Below are positions 8,518 to 17,860 of a stretch of 64,000 nucleotides of DNA, one piece after another. The stretch is from Pseudoalteromonas luteoviolacea (GTDB lineage Bacteria > Pseudomonadota > Gammaproteobacteria > Enterobacterales > Alteromonadaceae). The translations under genes were made by a program, and so were the position numbers. Numbering within the stretch: the first letter of the stretch is position 1; each line of letters opens with the position of its first letter. The notes beneath the pieces were generated by a model, which made no database searches, was not told the DNA's origin, and was given only the letters and a program-made list of their open reading frames with translations. The DNA lies in assembly GCF_001750165.1 (NCBI RefSeq), contig NZ_CP015411.1, positions 3,882,501-3,946,500 on the forward strand, read 5' to 3'.

Positions 8518-8997
8518 CTAAAAACTGACAACAAATTCGAAGCTTTCTCTGACTCCCTGCTCACGAATCAGTGGAGCACGGTGTTCAAGAAGCAATAAAG
8601 TGCCAAAGTTCGATACCTGCTCAGGCGTCAAATACACCAAACCTTCGGGTAGCTGGGGATCTGCTTGTAAGCCTGACATTAAGCCGAGTTCGCGCACGGT
8701 TTCACCTGCGCCATCAGTAAAGTCAAACGTAAATTCGCAATAAATATGCTGAGTTGGTTCTGATGATAAGCTAAAGCGGCCACCTTGAATAAAGATGTCA
8801 CCTTGTGCATCGGGATAACAGTATCCAACCTTTTTCGCTTTGCGATAACCTATAGGGGCTGCAAGCTCTGTTGCAGCAATGGGCTCAGCAGGCGGTGTTT
8901 GCCACTGAGACTCTCCGCGCCCCCAAGCCAAATAAATTGGAGTTTGTGCAATTTTTTGAGCGAGCATGGTTCGCCCTGCACGGGTAAGAATAGCCAA
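8518..8997 (-). CDS. Phage tail adapter/fibre N-terminal-like protein, 159 aa
   Basis: It occupies the slot behind gpI that the 184-aa adapter proteins fill in the first two cassettes, and shares their general layout: an N-terminal helix, a WGRGES/GIGSG-type turn, then a strand ending VRELGLM, comparable to VNEVGFY and VKEVGFY in the others. It is shorter and divergent. A role linking gpI to the downstream DUF4815-like protein is inferred. A 156-bp gap with no recognisable gene separates it from the upstream gpI gene. Confidence 0.55.
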   Translation of the reverse strand: MAILTRAGRTMLAQKIAQTPIYLAWGRGESQWQTPPAEPIAATELAAPIGYRKAKKVGYCYPDAQGDIFIQGGRFSLSSEPTQHIYCEFTFDFTDGAGETVRELGLMSGLQADPQLPEGLVYLTPEQVSNFGTLLLLEHRAPLIREQGVRESFEFVVSF

Positions 8998-9153
8998 AAT
9001 ATTTCCTTATCTACCTTCACTCGGTCCATATATCGCTTTAACTCACTTACCGAGTGTCTCATCGAGCCTTCCTAGGCAAGACATAACTATCCTTGCAAAC
9101 ACTCATTGAGAGTTGCGTAAAACCAAGTTTAGGGTAATTTTAAAGTTAAAAAA

Positions 9154-10008
9154 TTAGCGGTTTGCTTGATGTGCGATCACTATTTGAGGGGAGTGAGTTG
9201 CAGACCAGCTACTCGCTTGCCAATGACCAAACCACTGAGCTTGGTCGAGAATATAAGCACGACTCGACTGGCGACTGTGCATCGAGGTCGCACCAAACTG
9301 GTTTACTACCGGCTCACTGAGACGTAAAACGCCCAAAACTTCAGAGGTATAACTGTGCCAAGTGCTGTTATGCTTACGCGTTAACCCGCTTTGTGCGTCG
9401 CCACTGAAGCTAAACTGATTTGGGTGAGTTCGTTTGGTGCTAATTCGCAGCAATTTGCCATTTTTAAGACGATGTCTAAATCCTGAATGATCACTCAAAA
9501 GTGACCCAAAAGGTTTTGCTGACAAAGTCAGCTCTCTAATGTCAAATTGATAAGTGACACGAGTAAGCTCACTTCTAGCTGGAGCACTGAGCTCTGCCAG
9601 CTGAGACATGCGCTCAACGTCATTTAAACTGGGTAATTGTTCAAGGTGACATTGGTAACGATAAAAATGGCGATAGGAATCAGACTCTTCTACATCTTTC
9701 AGTGAAAATCCAAGCCAACCATACGCCATTTCTAGGCTTTTTCGCGTCCCTCGGATCCGCTGCCAAGCCAAACCTTGTTGTAATACTTGGTCAAGATCAT
9801 CTAAGTACGGAACCAATGCGCCTAAACCATATTCCCAAATAAGCCAAGGTAATAAAGATTGTTTAGGGTGAGATTTGAAGCCACGTAAAAGTGCAATGCC
9901 GTCTCCCAGCATTAACTCTAGCTGCCCATGTTTAACCATTGCAGCTTGCAGCTCGCTTTGATTATAAGGTAACAACTCGTCGCTCTTTGTATCTAGGTGA
10001 TGAGACAT
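9154..10008 (-). CDS. Phage tail protein I (gpI-like), third cassette
   Basis: 284 aa. It has the conserved gpI block: LLPWLIWEYGLGALVPYLDD, then a RIRGTRKSLEMAYGWLGF segment that matches the KGT.xAV.xAL region of the other copies, with KGT replaced by RGT. The C-terminal half has His/Ser-rich segments (HSRQSSRAYILDQAQWFG) like the degenerate repeats in the other gpI copies. The start overlaps the upstream J gene by 16 nt, consistent with coupled translation of a J-I pair. It is the shortest complete gpI in the window. Confidence 0.8.
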   Translation of the reverse strand: MSHHLDTKSDELLPYNQSELQAAMVKHGQLELMLGDGIALLRGFKSHPKQSLLPWLIWEYGLGALVPYLDDLDQVLQQGLAWQRIRGTRKSLEMAYGWLGFSLKDVEESDSYRHFYRYQCHLEQLPSLNDVERMSQLAELSAPARSELTRVTYQFDIRELTLSAKPFGSLLSDHSGFRHRLKNGKLLRISTKRTHPNQFSFSGDAQSGLTRKHNSTWHSYTSEVLGVLRLSEPVVNQFGATSMHSRQSSRAYILDQAQWFGHWQASSWSATHSPQIVIAHQANR

Positions 10009-10832
10009 AATTGAATTTGCCCTAACTGAGCATATTGATTAGACGCAATATCAATCAAGTTATCAGGCGTATGTATTTCAACATGCTTTACGCCCTCAAC
10101 ATGCAACTGAGCGCTCAGCCAACTTGGCGTCATCGCAACACCAAGCGCCATTGCGTCTTGCCAAGCTGCACGTAACTTACCTTCCAACTGAGTAAATACC
10201 CAATTAGGTACATTATGTTGCAGATAAATATCGGCTTTAACGTCAATAGGCACTTCTTGTGCGTGGTTCACTTCAACCTGATCAGTCAATACCTTGACCT
10301 GATCGCTCAGTACGTATGCTCGTACTTGCTGTAAAAGTTCATCTGCACGCTGTGCATCTTGAAATAATATTGATACTCGAACACGTCCGGAGGCTGGGCT
10401 ATCCACTTCTACATCACGAATAGCATTAGGGGCAGCGGTGAGCGCTGCATTGCGGTAATGATCTTTGCTACCAGCTGTGCTGGAGGCCAGAGTCTTTTGC
10501 CGAATGCGAAGACGGTAGTTACCGTCTTCTTCACCCTCGGCACGCCCAAGACCATAAAACACTCCAAGCTGATCTAAATCGCCGCCTTGCGCCGTCGCTA
10601 ACAAATTAGCATAAGCTGCTTCGTTAATACGCTGGCGTAATAATAGCTCTCGATAGCTCTCCACTTGCAAGCATACTGTTAGTGGGTCGCTTTCGAGTTC
10701 TAGCGCATCTGCATACTGCGGTGCAATAGATTTAAATCTTTCTTTGCGGGCTTGGAAAATACGTTCATAGTCCAGTGGCTCAATGATATCTGGCGCTGGG
10801 AGCGCAGAAAAATCAAAGTACTGGGAGTTCAT
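9993..10832 (-). CDS. Baseplate J-like protein, third cassette
   Basis: 279 aa, full-length J architecture: an LPAPDIIEPLDYERIF opening, ELESDPLTVCLQ, YRELLLRQRINEAAYANLLA, GGDLDQLG, then YRLRIRQKTLASSTAGS. J proteins form the wedge that contacts the tail tube/sheath hub. The C-terminal half is the variable part in this family. The upstream fibre/chaperone set ends at 10865, only 32 nt away, so this J gene has no room for a large promoter region. The ribosome-binding site is weak (AAGAGA). Confidence 0.88.
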   Translation of the reverse strand: MNSQYFDFSALPAPDIIEPLDYERIFQARKERFKSIAPQYADALELESDPLTVCLQVESYRELLLRQRINEAAYANLLATAQGGDLDQLGVFYGLGRAEGEEDGNYRLRIRQKTLASSTAGSKDHYRNAALTAAPNAIRDVEVDSPASGRVRVSILFQDAQRADELLQQVRAYVLSDQVKVLTDQVEVNHAQEVPIDVKADIYLQHNVPNWVFTQLEGKLRAAWQDAMALGVAMTPSWLSAQLHVEGVKHVEIHTPDNLIDIASNQYAQLGQIQLCLIT

Positions 10833-10864
10833 AGGGGATCTCTTGGGAAGGAAATATTAAATTA

Positions 10865-11218
10865 TTACTTAATAATATCAGCGACACCTTGCGCACGCGC
10901 TGCAATTTCAGCGAGCACGCTTTCAGTCCCTTTATGCTGATACGGGAAAGTCAATTGCTCTCCATTTTGTTTATCTACTATCGGTGCAAACAAACTCGCT
11001 GACTGCAACGCTGCTGACTTTACTTCATCAAGAGAAGCTGCGATTGAAATTGCTTGTGTTAATTTAGCAAACTCAACCAATAACAAATGTGTAGTATCAG
11101 ATGTCGTGCCTATTAATGAGTCCGCATCTGCAACTTCATAATGAATACGAGAGCGTTGCTCTGCTTTAACAAGGTTTACACCGGTATCTTTGTAATCAAA
11201 TAAACTTATTTCTGACAT
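10865..11218 (-). CDS. Small fibre-associated protein with GTTSD motif (copy 3)
   Basis: 117 aa, helical. It belongs to a family with two more copies here (starts 17216 and 18413): they share a D-x-D/E-S-L/M-I/L-G-T/N-TSD-x-x-H-x-LL core and the ending F/LPYQ-x-KG...A-x-GV...IK/LK. Each copy follows a fibre gene with a few nucleotides' spacing, so I infer a fibre-specific assembly chaperone or trimerisation factor. The middle resembles DUF4376-type domains of fibre-assembly proteins, but that is not proven. Confidence 0.6.
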   Translation of the reverse strand: MSEISLFDYKDTGVNLVKAEQRSRIHYEVADADSLIGTTSDTTHLLLVEFAKLTQAISIAASLDEVKSAALQSASLFAPIVDKQNGEQLTFPYQHKGTESVLAEIAARAQGVADIIK

Positions 11219-11225
11219 ATATCAC

Positions 11226-12011
11226 CTATACTGAAATATGTGGATAATTAACAACGCTGTCGATTGCGAAAGTGCAGTTGCCACCAAATTGCAATACCTC
11301 CTGTGGTAGCTTCGATTCCTTGTTTGGTACCGAATTAAACACGATATTTACTAACCTGACATATAAACTACAGTATGGATGCATGTCGTTGATTCTCATC
11401 GCTGGTATTTGTAAAACGCGAGAACCATCCCACCAACCGCCAGTTCTTGATATTGCAACATCAATTCCTAGTGCAGCTATATTGTCATTTATTTGCTCGC
11501 TAGTCGCCGCTTCATTAGTCAAAATAAATTCCATATTTGTAATACTCCAATCCCGCTCATACTGAGTTGACTCACTATGGCCAGGTGAATATGCATAGCC
11601 CGCTACGGTATGAAGCATAGTCAAAGTATTTGTTTCAGGATAAGTATGGAAACCAGACCAGCTGCCACCTGTTGGTACCCTCACCCAAACGGTTTTTGTA
11701 TCATCATTTGGGTCGACCACTAACCCGCTGTTTTCAATTAGTGAAGCTTTAGTGTGCACTTTACGGTCGTAATAATTAATTTTCGTTTCCGCATGGCTTT
11801 TTGCGAAATTCAGTTTTGCGTTATCAACTTCACTTTTCGCGTTGTCAATCGCTGCTTGAATATCAAGCTTAGCTTGACTGACGACACTATTTACTTCCGC
11901 TGTTTTATTCAAAACAGTCTCTGTCAATGTTCTGTTAGCTGATACCAATTCACCATTGGTTGTATGTAGCTCTGTGATGAGCTGCTCAAGCGTTTTAGCT
12001 TGTGTAGACAT
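11226..12011 (-). CDS. Tail fibre protein, 261 aa, second cassette
   Basis: The start at 12011 is preferred over 12026 because GAGGA lies 8-9 nt before it. Residues 1 to about 85 are a heptad-rich coiled coil (VNSVVSQAKLDIQAAIDNAK). The remainder is a beta-rich tip with aromatic and His clusters (SWSGFHTYPETN, GGWWDGSRV). It is followed 7 nt later by the GTTSD-family small gene. No enzymatic motif is seen. It is likely one of several alternative receptor-binding fibres. Confidence 0.65.
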   Translation of the reverse strand: MSTQAKTLEQLITELHTTNGELVSANRTLTETVLNKTAEVNSVVSQAKLDIQAAIDNAKSEVDNAKLNFAKSHAETKINYYDRKVHTKASLIENSGLVVDPNDDTKTVWVRVPTGGSWSGFHTYPETNTLTMLHTVAGYAYSPGHSESTQYERDWSITNMEFILTNEAATSEQINDNIAALGIDVAISRTGGWWDGSRVLQIPAMRINDMHPYCSLYVRLVNIVFNSVPNKESKLPQEVLQFGGNCTFAIDSVVNYPHISV

Positions 12012-12074
12012 AAATATTGTCCTCAATATAAATTTGAAATTTAAATAATAAATAAGAAAAGGAAGGTTGCAGGG

Positions 12075-12989
12075 TTAGCTACTTGCGGCAGCTGGTGGAG
12101 CAACATGGTTTAGCCCTGTCACCTTGGAGATCAAATAACAACCTGTAGCCAATTCCACACCAGGATTAGACAGTTGTTCACAATGCATATCAACGTTATT
12201 AAATACTGCCAGTACGGCACCGCCCACTGGAGCGGTGTCCAAACGAATATGTGGCATAGGCTCATAAACTGTCTCACCTGCACTACTAGAAATATGTGAG
12301 GCAAATATGACGTTGCTCATTGAAAATAAACCAATTTTGCTATACTTGGCATAATTTGCTGCAACAAAATAAGGAAAAAATTGCCCCGTCGTATTACGGT
12401 GAAACACCACCACGGGAAAGCTTGCACTGTCACTGGCCAATGAATAAGCGGCCTTGCCTAGGTTTTCAAATAAGCGATTACCCGCCATCAATAATGTCTT
12501 TTGGAACTCGCCAAACAGCTCAAGTGAGATTGAAGCATTCTCACCTCGCGTATTAAACGCAATAGCACCGGTAAAATGCAGTTTTAAGCCAATAGATTGC
12601 CAATCATCTTCTGTGTATGTATTAAAAACAACTGAACAATCTGGGACCACAACAGCCGCAGATACATGTTCAACATTATTTGCAGCCAGCATGATGCGAG
12701 CAAAGCAACCTGGTACCAGTTTAGCCACGGCTGCTTTTATTGTTTTTAATGGCGTTTGCGCACTTAAACCATCATTGCTATCGCTACCAACCGATTGATC
12801 AGCATTAACATACAAGGTCTGCTCCAGTGTATTGTTAATTTCGCCACTCACTTTGGCAAACGCCGAATCAACCTTGGTATCCACGTTGAGTAACAACTGG
12901 TTGATGTCATCCGTCAACTCACTACACCGCTGAGTCAAATTCGCATTATTACTAGCAAGTTCAGCTACGCTCTCAGATAAACTAGACAT
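12075..12989 (-). CDS. Tail fibre/spike with beta-helix-like segment, 304 aa
   Basis: It has an N-terminal coiled coil (residues 1-55), then YVNADQSVGSDSNDGLS followed by PLKTIKAAVAKL, the entry motif typical of right-handed parallel beta-helix (DUF1565-type) proteins such as polysaccharide-binding tailspikes. The C-terminus ends in a low-complexity PPAAASS tail. It lies 3 nt behind the adapter gene. Carbohydrate binding is likely; I see no catalytic residues that would show depolymerase activity. Confidence 0.65.
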   Translation of the reverse strand: MSSLSESVAELASNNANLTQRCSELTDDINQLLLNVDTKVDSAFAKVSGEINNTLEQTLYVNADQSVGSDSNDGLSAQTPLKTIKAAVAKLVPGCFARIMLAANNVEHVSAAVVVPDCSVVFNTYTEDDWQSIGLKLHFTGAIAFNTRGENASISLELFGEFQKTLLMAGNRLFENLGKAAYSLASDSASFPVVVFHRNTTGQFFPYFVAANYAKYSKIGLFSMSNVIFASHISSSAGETVYEPMPHIRLDTAPVGGAVLAVFNNVDMHCEQLSNPGVELATGCYLISKVTGLNHVAPPAAASS

Positions 12990-12992
12990 GAA

Positions 12993-13547
12993 CTACCCCT
13001 CCAAATTCAAAAGGCGGTCATTAAAATGGATTTGTCTCAGGTTGGACTGAATTTGCGCTGTGAGCGCTTTAGTTTGTGCAATCGTCAGTGCAGCAAACTC
13101 ATCGGCATAATATAAACTCAAATCACCCGATACATTAAAGTCTAAGCTCTCTGGCGGAACCGCCGTTAAAAGCAAATCGAACCCTTGTACAATCTTTGCA
13201 ATTGGCGTCTGAAAAAAAAGCACATTTTCAGGGTGTGACCACACTGCAAACAAGGTTCGCTGACTTTCTTGTTCATGATCATTTAAGTAAAAACCGACTT
13301 CTTTAACCGCATATTGTTTATCATCTGTAAACTCGGCTGTTACGTGAAATTGACCATTGCCAACCACTTCAGCACCCGATACAGGCGCTGTATTTTTGGG
13401 GCTTTTTAAAGCCGTTTGATTTCTATCGGGTGTGTATCCCGAGTCACCCACTGCAATGTGGCCAATTTGAATTTTAACCCCTTGCTCAAGGGCACTGACG
13501 GCTGCGTTTATTCCCTGTTGCGTCACAACAGGCGTATATACATTCAT
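12993..13547 (-). CDS. Phage tail adapter/fibre N-terminal protein, 184 aa (second cassette)
   Basis: gpH N-terminus/DUF3751-like protein: VVTQQGINAAVSAL, QIGHIAVGDSGY, a beta meander, VKEVGFYLND, LFAVWS, then a helical C-terminus. I chose the ATG at 13547, where the fold begins, over the upstream frame extension. It has the same length (184 aa) and layout as the protein starting at 20100, so the two are paralogues. In P2-type phages this domain is the baseplate-proximal part of the fibre. Here it is a stand-alone protein, which suggests a socket for interchangeable fibres. Confidence 0.75.
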   Translation of the reverse strand: MNVYTPVVTQQGINAAVSALEQGVKIQIGHIAVGDSGYTPDRNQTALKSPKNTAPVSGAEVVGNGQFHVTAEFTDDKQYAVKEVGFYLNDHEQESQRTLFAVWSHPENVLFFQTPIAKIVQGFDLLLTAVPPESLDFNVSGDLSLYYADEFAALTIAQTKALTAQIQSNLRQIHFNDRLLNLEG

Positions 13548-13563
13548 ATTTAGTACCTCAAAT

Positions 13564-14454
13564 TTATAAATTAAGCGTGATATTTTGAATAGAAACGGTA
13601 TAGGCACCGCTTGCTAATGAACTATTTGATATATGTTGAAATTTGGGCGTGTCTTTCAACAAAGTGCGTGATAGGTGGGTGGCAACTGCACAAGAGGATA
13701 TAAAAACACTCGCGCTAAAATAAGCATTAGCTTTATCTTCGAATAACTGCGTTCCTACATGGCTAGCAGCACTCATTGAAGCCACATGTATTGAGCTCAA
13801 ATTAAAATCGAAACTCGGGTTATCTGCTAACTTTGATGCGTGCACACTGCCCGTTTGGGATGCAGCAACATGACATATATGAACTGGCGCAAAATTAAAG
13901 ACCGGTTCATCGCGGTGTAAAGCTATTTGCATCGACGCGCTCTGCCCGCCACCAATCACTTGAGTGCTCGTGTTGAGGTTAACGCCAATATTAAAATCTA
14001 TACTCGTCCGCATTGGTTTAGTCGCCACCACAGACTGCCACATTTGCCCTTGTAATTTAGGACTTAAAAATGTACTGCCATTACTGTCTAGATTCTCATT
14101 GGCAATGGCCAGCAACTTTGCACTATGTGGTACCCCGCCATATTGCCACCACTCTTGCAGCTCAACCTTGGCATTGAGCACTTTCAATGCATTATTCACT
14201 GCACTGATCGTCCCTTTATATCTGTGCCTTGGCACACTATCCGCAATGACTTTGCGCTGCACGTGCTCAGGCCAAGCACTATCCCAAACATCCACACTTA
14301 ATGCATCGGCAAGCCAAGGCAAAAACCGTAAAGGGCACCTCCATGGATCCCATAGCTGCTTATGGGACACTGGGATATTCAGTATACGGTCACTGCAATG
14401 CTCAAGCGCCAACTCCAGCTCGGAAGTATTACCCTGCAATGTGAAGTTAGACAT
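13564..14454 (-). CDS. Phage tail protein I (gpI-like), second cassette
   Basis: 296 aa from the ATG at 14454, which overlaps the J stop by 8 nt. Conserved gpI block: LWDPWRCPLRFLPWLADALS, VDVWDSAWPEHVQRKVIADS, RHRYKGTISAVNNAL and ELQEWW. Residues about 190-296 contain repeated H-V/I-A-S-x-S/A segments (ICHVAASQTGSVHAS, SSIHVASMSAASHVG), a degenerate repeat that may form a beta-structured fibre-docking extension. Longer frames upstream are out-of-frame J sequence. Confidence 0.85.
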   Translation of the reverse strand: MSNFTLQGNTSELELALEHCSDRILNIPVSHKQLWDPWRCPLRFLPWLADALSVDVWDSAWPEHVQRKVIADSVPRHRYKGTISAVNNALKVLNAKVELQEWWQYGGVPHSAKLLAIANENLDSNGSTFLSPKLQGQMWQSVVATKPMRTSIDFNIGVNLNTSTQVIGGGQSASMQIALHRDEPVFNFAPVHICHVAASQTGSVHASKLADNPSFDFNLSSIHVASMSAASHVGTQLFEDKANAYFSASVFISSCAVATHLSRTLLKDTPKFQHISNSSLASGAYTVSIQNITLNL

Positions 14455-15478
14455 GCTCCTCTCCCACCGAGATAGTCGCTCGAGAACAAAATGCTGCCTG
14501 ATGTGCTTGCACGGCAATATCCCATTGTGGCGCAAGCAACTCAACGCGCTGCACGCCCTCTCGGTGTAATACCGCATATAAACCAGACAGAGAAATGTCA
14601 TGGCCTAATTTATGATGCTCAGCCAACCAATCCGCTAAGCTTGCTTTTGCTTCTTCAACCAGTGCAGGCCCATCCATCCCAGGATAAATATGCAATACCG
14701 CATCGACTGAGAACTCGATAATATCTGCCGATTTAATATGTACTCTATCAGTCAATGGCCTCACAGTTTCTTTGTTTAACTGCGTTTTGACATGCTCTAT
14801 GACCTCTGTGCTTGCTTGGCCACTTCCTTGGCTTGTGAGCAATGTCACCACCACGTCCCCAGGTACAGGCTCTGATGGTTCAGCACCTGATAGGACTTCT
14901 GGCGTCAAACCGGCATCCTCTGTACACACTAATATTCGCGCACTGGGCGGTAATAAATTAGCGACTTGGTCAGGTAAGTCGACATAAGCAAACTCGGGGG
15001 CATCTACAAACACATCCTTGACATATTGCGACCCCTTCAGTGCATGAAAAGCATATGCGCCTGCGGGGCCCGCAGTGCTGAATCCTTCCAGCGCCAATGC
15101 AATACGTTCACGATACCGTTCATCGCTCTCATAAATAGCTGCTTTAGGTGGTATCTGTGTATTGTCAGCTGGCTCTAATACTGCGCGCGCTACATCAAAG
15201 CGATTACCTAAGTAATCAAGCTCACTGCTTGTAGCGTGGGCGAGTAGTACACCATGTGCACTGTCGTTTATGCGCTGACGTAACAGCAGCTCTCTGTAAG
15301 CAAATGACTCTACTAACTTAACCACAGGATCACTGATTAGGTTAAGCTCAGCATCGGGAAAACGTGTTTTAAAGTCATCTAAAATCTCAGCCCTAATCTT
15401 TTCAAAGCTTAGTGACTCAATAAGGTTTGGCGCCGGCAAACGGCTGAGATCTATGGCGCTAAAGTTTGTCAATGACAT
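14447..15478 (-). CDS. Baseplate J-like protein, second cassette
   Basis: 343 aa, the longest J copy. It opens LSRLPAPNLIESLSFEKI, then LISDPVVKLVESFAYRELLLRQRINDSAHGVLLA, SSELDYLG and YRERIALALEGFSTAGPAGAYAFHAL. Extra length lies in an acidic, Pro-rich insert near residues 185-230 (EPSEPVPGDVVV). The ATG at 15478 matches the family start. A 74-nt gap separates it from the previous cassette, and I see no convincing terminator there. Confidence 0.88.
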   Translation of the reverse strand: MSLTNFSAIDLSRLPAPNLIESLSFEKIRAEILDDFKTRFPDAELNLISDPVVKLVESFAYRELLLRQRINDSAHGVLLAHATSSELDYLGNRFDVARAVLEPADNTQIPPKAAIYESDERYRERIALALEGFSTAGPAGAYAFHALKGSQYVKDVFVDAPEFAYVDLPDQVANLLPPSARILVCTEDAGLTPEVLSGAEPSEPVPGDVVVTLLTSQGSGQASTEVIEHVKTQLNKETVRPLTDRVHIKSADIIEFSVDAVLHIYPGMDGPALVEEAKASLADWLAEHHKLGHDISLSGLYAVLHREGVQRVELLAPQWDIAVQAHQAAFCSRATISVGEEHV

Positions 15479-15552
15479 AACTAAGCCCAAGATTAAAGTT
15501 ATGAGAAGTGCCCGGTTAATGCAAAGACAGGCACATAAGGGGGGTTAACAAG

Positions 15553-15855
15553 CTATGATTTAGGAAAACTTGCTTTAACATTGGCTCTGGCATCTAACCA
15601 TACGCGCTTTGCGTCAATGGTTTTTTGCGCAGTGTCGCCAAATTCAGTCAGGCTAGCCATGTAATCTATGAAGAGATGGTCACAGACATGAGCATATCGT
15701 TCTCGACGATTTTCTTGAACTTCTTGCTCGGAAAAAATGAGCTGATAATCTCCCTCATCAACTCCGGCATTTTTTGCTATTTTCTGAGCGCTTTCTGGTG
15801 TAGTTAGTCCACCTGCCACAATGCGACCTGTTGAGATTTGTTTCAATAATGCCAT
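15553..15855 (-). CDS. Small fibre-associated protein, DAK-W-AR family (copy 2)
   Basis: 100 aa. Its C-terminus (DAKRVWLDARANVKASFPK) matches that of the 89-aa protein starting at 19536 (DAKQAWLHARKSVQVRYPK), which defines a second small family in the locus. Both pair with fibre or adapter genes. The gene starts 2 nt after the 298-aa fibre gene. The N-terminal half is mostly helical. A chaperone or fibre-tip capping role is possible; no function is known to me. Confidence 0.55.
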   Translation of the reverse strand: MALLKQISTGRIVAGGLTTPESAQKIAKNAGVDEGDYQLIFSEQEVQENRRERYAHVCDHLFIDYMASLTEFGDTAQKTIDAKRVWLDARANVKASFPKS

Positions 15856-15857
15856 GT

Positions 15858-16754
15858 TTATACTCCTACATATCCAGCTGCGTCAGTATGTGTATAAGGG
15901 AAACCGACACTATCTGCCCAAATCATATTGTCGCCATGATTACCCGTACCAACATAAGGCAGGCACATTGCCACTTTCATTCTCCCCATGCCGATAAACA
16001 AAGGCTGATGACACCCACCCCAACCTTGTCGAACGGCGTGCTTGTACTGCCAGCCTTTACCGACATCCGTGTGATCACATGTAATGTGAGCAGAGCGGTT
16101 TGAAGATGGATGAAATCTTATCGTACCTGAACTTTCCAACACATTTATCCAGCAACTGGCTTGCGTTAAAAACTCTCCTTTACTCCATCCAACATGAGTA
16201 TCACAGCCTTGTGATAACACGAAGAAATAACCATTATCTGCATCGTTAGTACGGCCTTTGGTAATTTCAATGTCCATCAGTAAAACACGATAATTAGAGC
16301 CATAATAATGCTCTCCACCATGGTTTTTTGACCCAATACCACGGCTCTGAAAATCCTGATTTGGTGTCAGGCCATATTCGTCTAATTTGTCTAGTGTTAA
16401 GCGAGTAACAGTGCCACTGCCTTCAGTCCCATCGTGCAAAAAAGACGTCCAAGGCGCTTTGTGTGCCGTCAATATATCTGTTGGGGTATTGTTAGCTTCA
16501 CAAATAGAATTAAAATATTTTGAGTCCACAAGAGTGTTAGGTGCCAGTGGTAACGCCCTTTGAAACGCTTGTATTTTGGCATCAACCGCTTGCTCTTTCG
16601 CTGTTAAACGGCTTTCAACCGCCGCATTTTTTTGATCAATCTCAATGGCCTTTTGTGCCACCCGCGCATCAATATCTTCAATTTTGGTATCGACGATATC
16701 ACTTAATTTTTCCGCCGCTTCAACGACGCGTGTAATGTCTTGCTCTAAAGACAT
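15858..16754 (-). CDS. Tail fibre with MSLEQDI anchor, 298 aa (module 3)
   Basis: It begins with the anchor MSLEQDITRVVEAAE, nearly identical in three fibres here, followed by a coiled coil to about residue 75 and an unrelated beta-rich tip with His/Trp/Gly clusters (GGEHYYGSNYR, GWGGCHQPLF). Because the anchor is shared and the tip is not, these genes look like exchangeable receptor-binding modules that use one docking site. GGAGG precedes the start, and a terminator hairpin lies just upstream. Confidence 0.7.
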   Translation of the reverse strand: MSLEQDITRVVEAAEKLSDIVDTKIEDIDARVAQKAIEIDQKNAAVESRLTAKEQAVDAKIQAFQRALPLAPNTLVDSKYFNSICEANNTPTDILTAHKAPWTSFLHDGTEGSGTVTRLTLDKLDEYGLTPNQDFQSRGIGSKNHGGEHYYGSNYRVLLMDIEITKGRTNDADNGYFFVLSQGCDTHVGWSKGEFLTQASCWINVLESSGTIRFHPSSNRSAHITCDHTDVGKGWQYKHAVRQGWGGCHQPLFIGMGRMKVAMCLPYVGTGNHGDNMIWADSVGFPYTHTDAAGYVGV

Positions 16755-16771
16755 ATGTTTACCTCCATTTT

Positions 16772-16808
16772 TAAAATAAAAAACCCACCGAATAGGTGGG
16801 CTGGGTTT
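16772..16808 (-). terminator. Intrinsic terminator between fibre modules 2 and 3
   Basis: Stem CCCACC/GGTGGG with a 5-nt loop and a minus-strand TTTTTTATTTT run. An alternative outer pairing AAACCCA/TGGGTTT is also possible. It lies between the small gene ending at 16848 and the fibre start at 16754. Confidence 0.75.
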
Positions 16809-16847
16809 GTTGACCGTTCTGTTTGCTACTTAGCAAACTAAACCAAT

Positions 16848-17216
16848 TTATTTCAGTAGACTGCTGACGCCGTGGGCACGTACAACCGCTTCTTCTAAAG
16901 CGGCTTCCTGACCTTTTACTTGATAAGGTAACTCAACCTCACCACTTGCCACTTTCCCTTCAATTGCACCAATGGCGTTTTTCAAAGATTCTGTAGAGGT
17001 GCGCATTTCTGCTAGGGAGTTAGCAGTGGATAGCTTATTTACAAATATGCTCAGTTCATGAAGTAGGATGTGAGAAATATCTGATGTATTCCCTAACATA
17101 CTGTCTGTATCTGCAATGCGATTACTAATCTTATGCCTAACGTTGATACGTGCATTCTCGAGTGCTATTTTTTCTTCAACTGCTGCACTTTGCGCTTCCG
17201 CGATTAAATTTTCCAT
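16848..17216 (-). CDS. Small fibre-associated protein with GNTSD motif (copy 2)
   Basis: 122 aa from the ATG at 17216, chosen because GGGAG lies just upstream and the 24 preceding in-frame residues overlap the fibre gene. It shares the core ADTDSMLGNTSDISHILLHE and the LPYQVKG...GVSSLLK ending with the copies at 11218 and 18413. It lies 10 nt behind fibre module 2. Likely a cognate assembly factor for that fibre. Confidence 0.6.
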   Translation of the reverse strand: MENLIAEAQSAAVEEKIALENARINVRHKISNRIADTDSMLGNTSDISHILLHELSIFVNKLSTANSLAEMRTSTESLKNAIGAIEGKVASGEVELPYQVKGQEAALEEAVVRAHGVSSLLK

Positions 17217-17226
17217 TATAAGCTCC

Positions 17227-17841
17227 CTATAACTGCGCTTCTGTACTACTGATAAATTGAACATCCCCAGGCTTGAGTACACTGCCATTACCTACATAAG
17301 TAGAGTCAACACTCAAAGTTAAGTAGTACTGACTTTCAAGTGTTATTCTTAAATAAACATGTTGATCTGTCCCTACATAAACAATAGGTTCATGAGTTCC
17401 AGCTGTCTTTGACTGATATAGTTTGTTTTGATTTGTGTAACAGTAACCAGTGAATGTTGCATCCACAATATTATTTTTACCATATTCGTAACCATAGATA
17501 TTCAAATGGAACATACAGTTATGCGTATCAATCTTATACGGCAGCTTTAGGTGCATATAGGTTGCACCAGTCTCACCAGTAAAAAAGCTTGCAATGCCTA
17601 TACTTTTGGTTCCGTGGCCACCATTACCAATTACCTGCTTATTCTCTAAGGCAGTATCAACACGCTGCACTTGCTGAGTAATTGCCGTATCAATTTCATT
17701 CTTTTTTACAGCGACTTGCGAGTTCATCTCAGCAACTTTGCCATTCACAGTATTGTTAATATCTTCAATTTTTGTATCTACGATGCCAGTTAGCTGCTCT
17801 GCTGCACTGACTACATTTGCAATGTCTTGCTCTAAAGACAT
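17227..17841 (-). CDS. Tail fibre with MSLEQDI anchor, 204 aa (module 2)
   Basis: The shared anchor MSLEQDIANVVSAAEQL is followed by a coiled coil to about residue 65. A distinct beta-rich C-terminal domain has a HLNIYGYEYGKNN segment and a GYCYTNQNKLYQS segment, a pattern I have seen in tips of other phage and tailocin fibres. It is the shortest of the anchor-bearing fibres. A terminator precedes it and its own small gene follows. Confidence 0.7.
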   Translation of the reverse strand: MSLEQDIANVVSAAEQLTGIVDTKIEDINNTVNGKVAEMNSQVAVKKNEIDTAITQQVQRVDTALENKQVIGNGGHGTKSIGIASFFTGETGATYMHLKLPYKIDTHNCMFHLNIYGYEYGKNNIVDATFTGYCYTNQNKLYQSKTAGTHEPIVYVGTDQHVYLRITLESQYYLTLSVDSTYVGNGSVLKPGDVQFISSTEAQL

Positions 17842-17860
17842 AATTTACCTCCAATTTAAA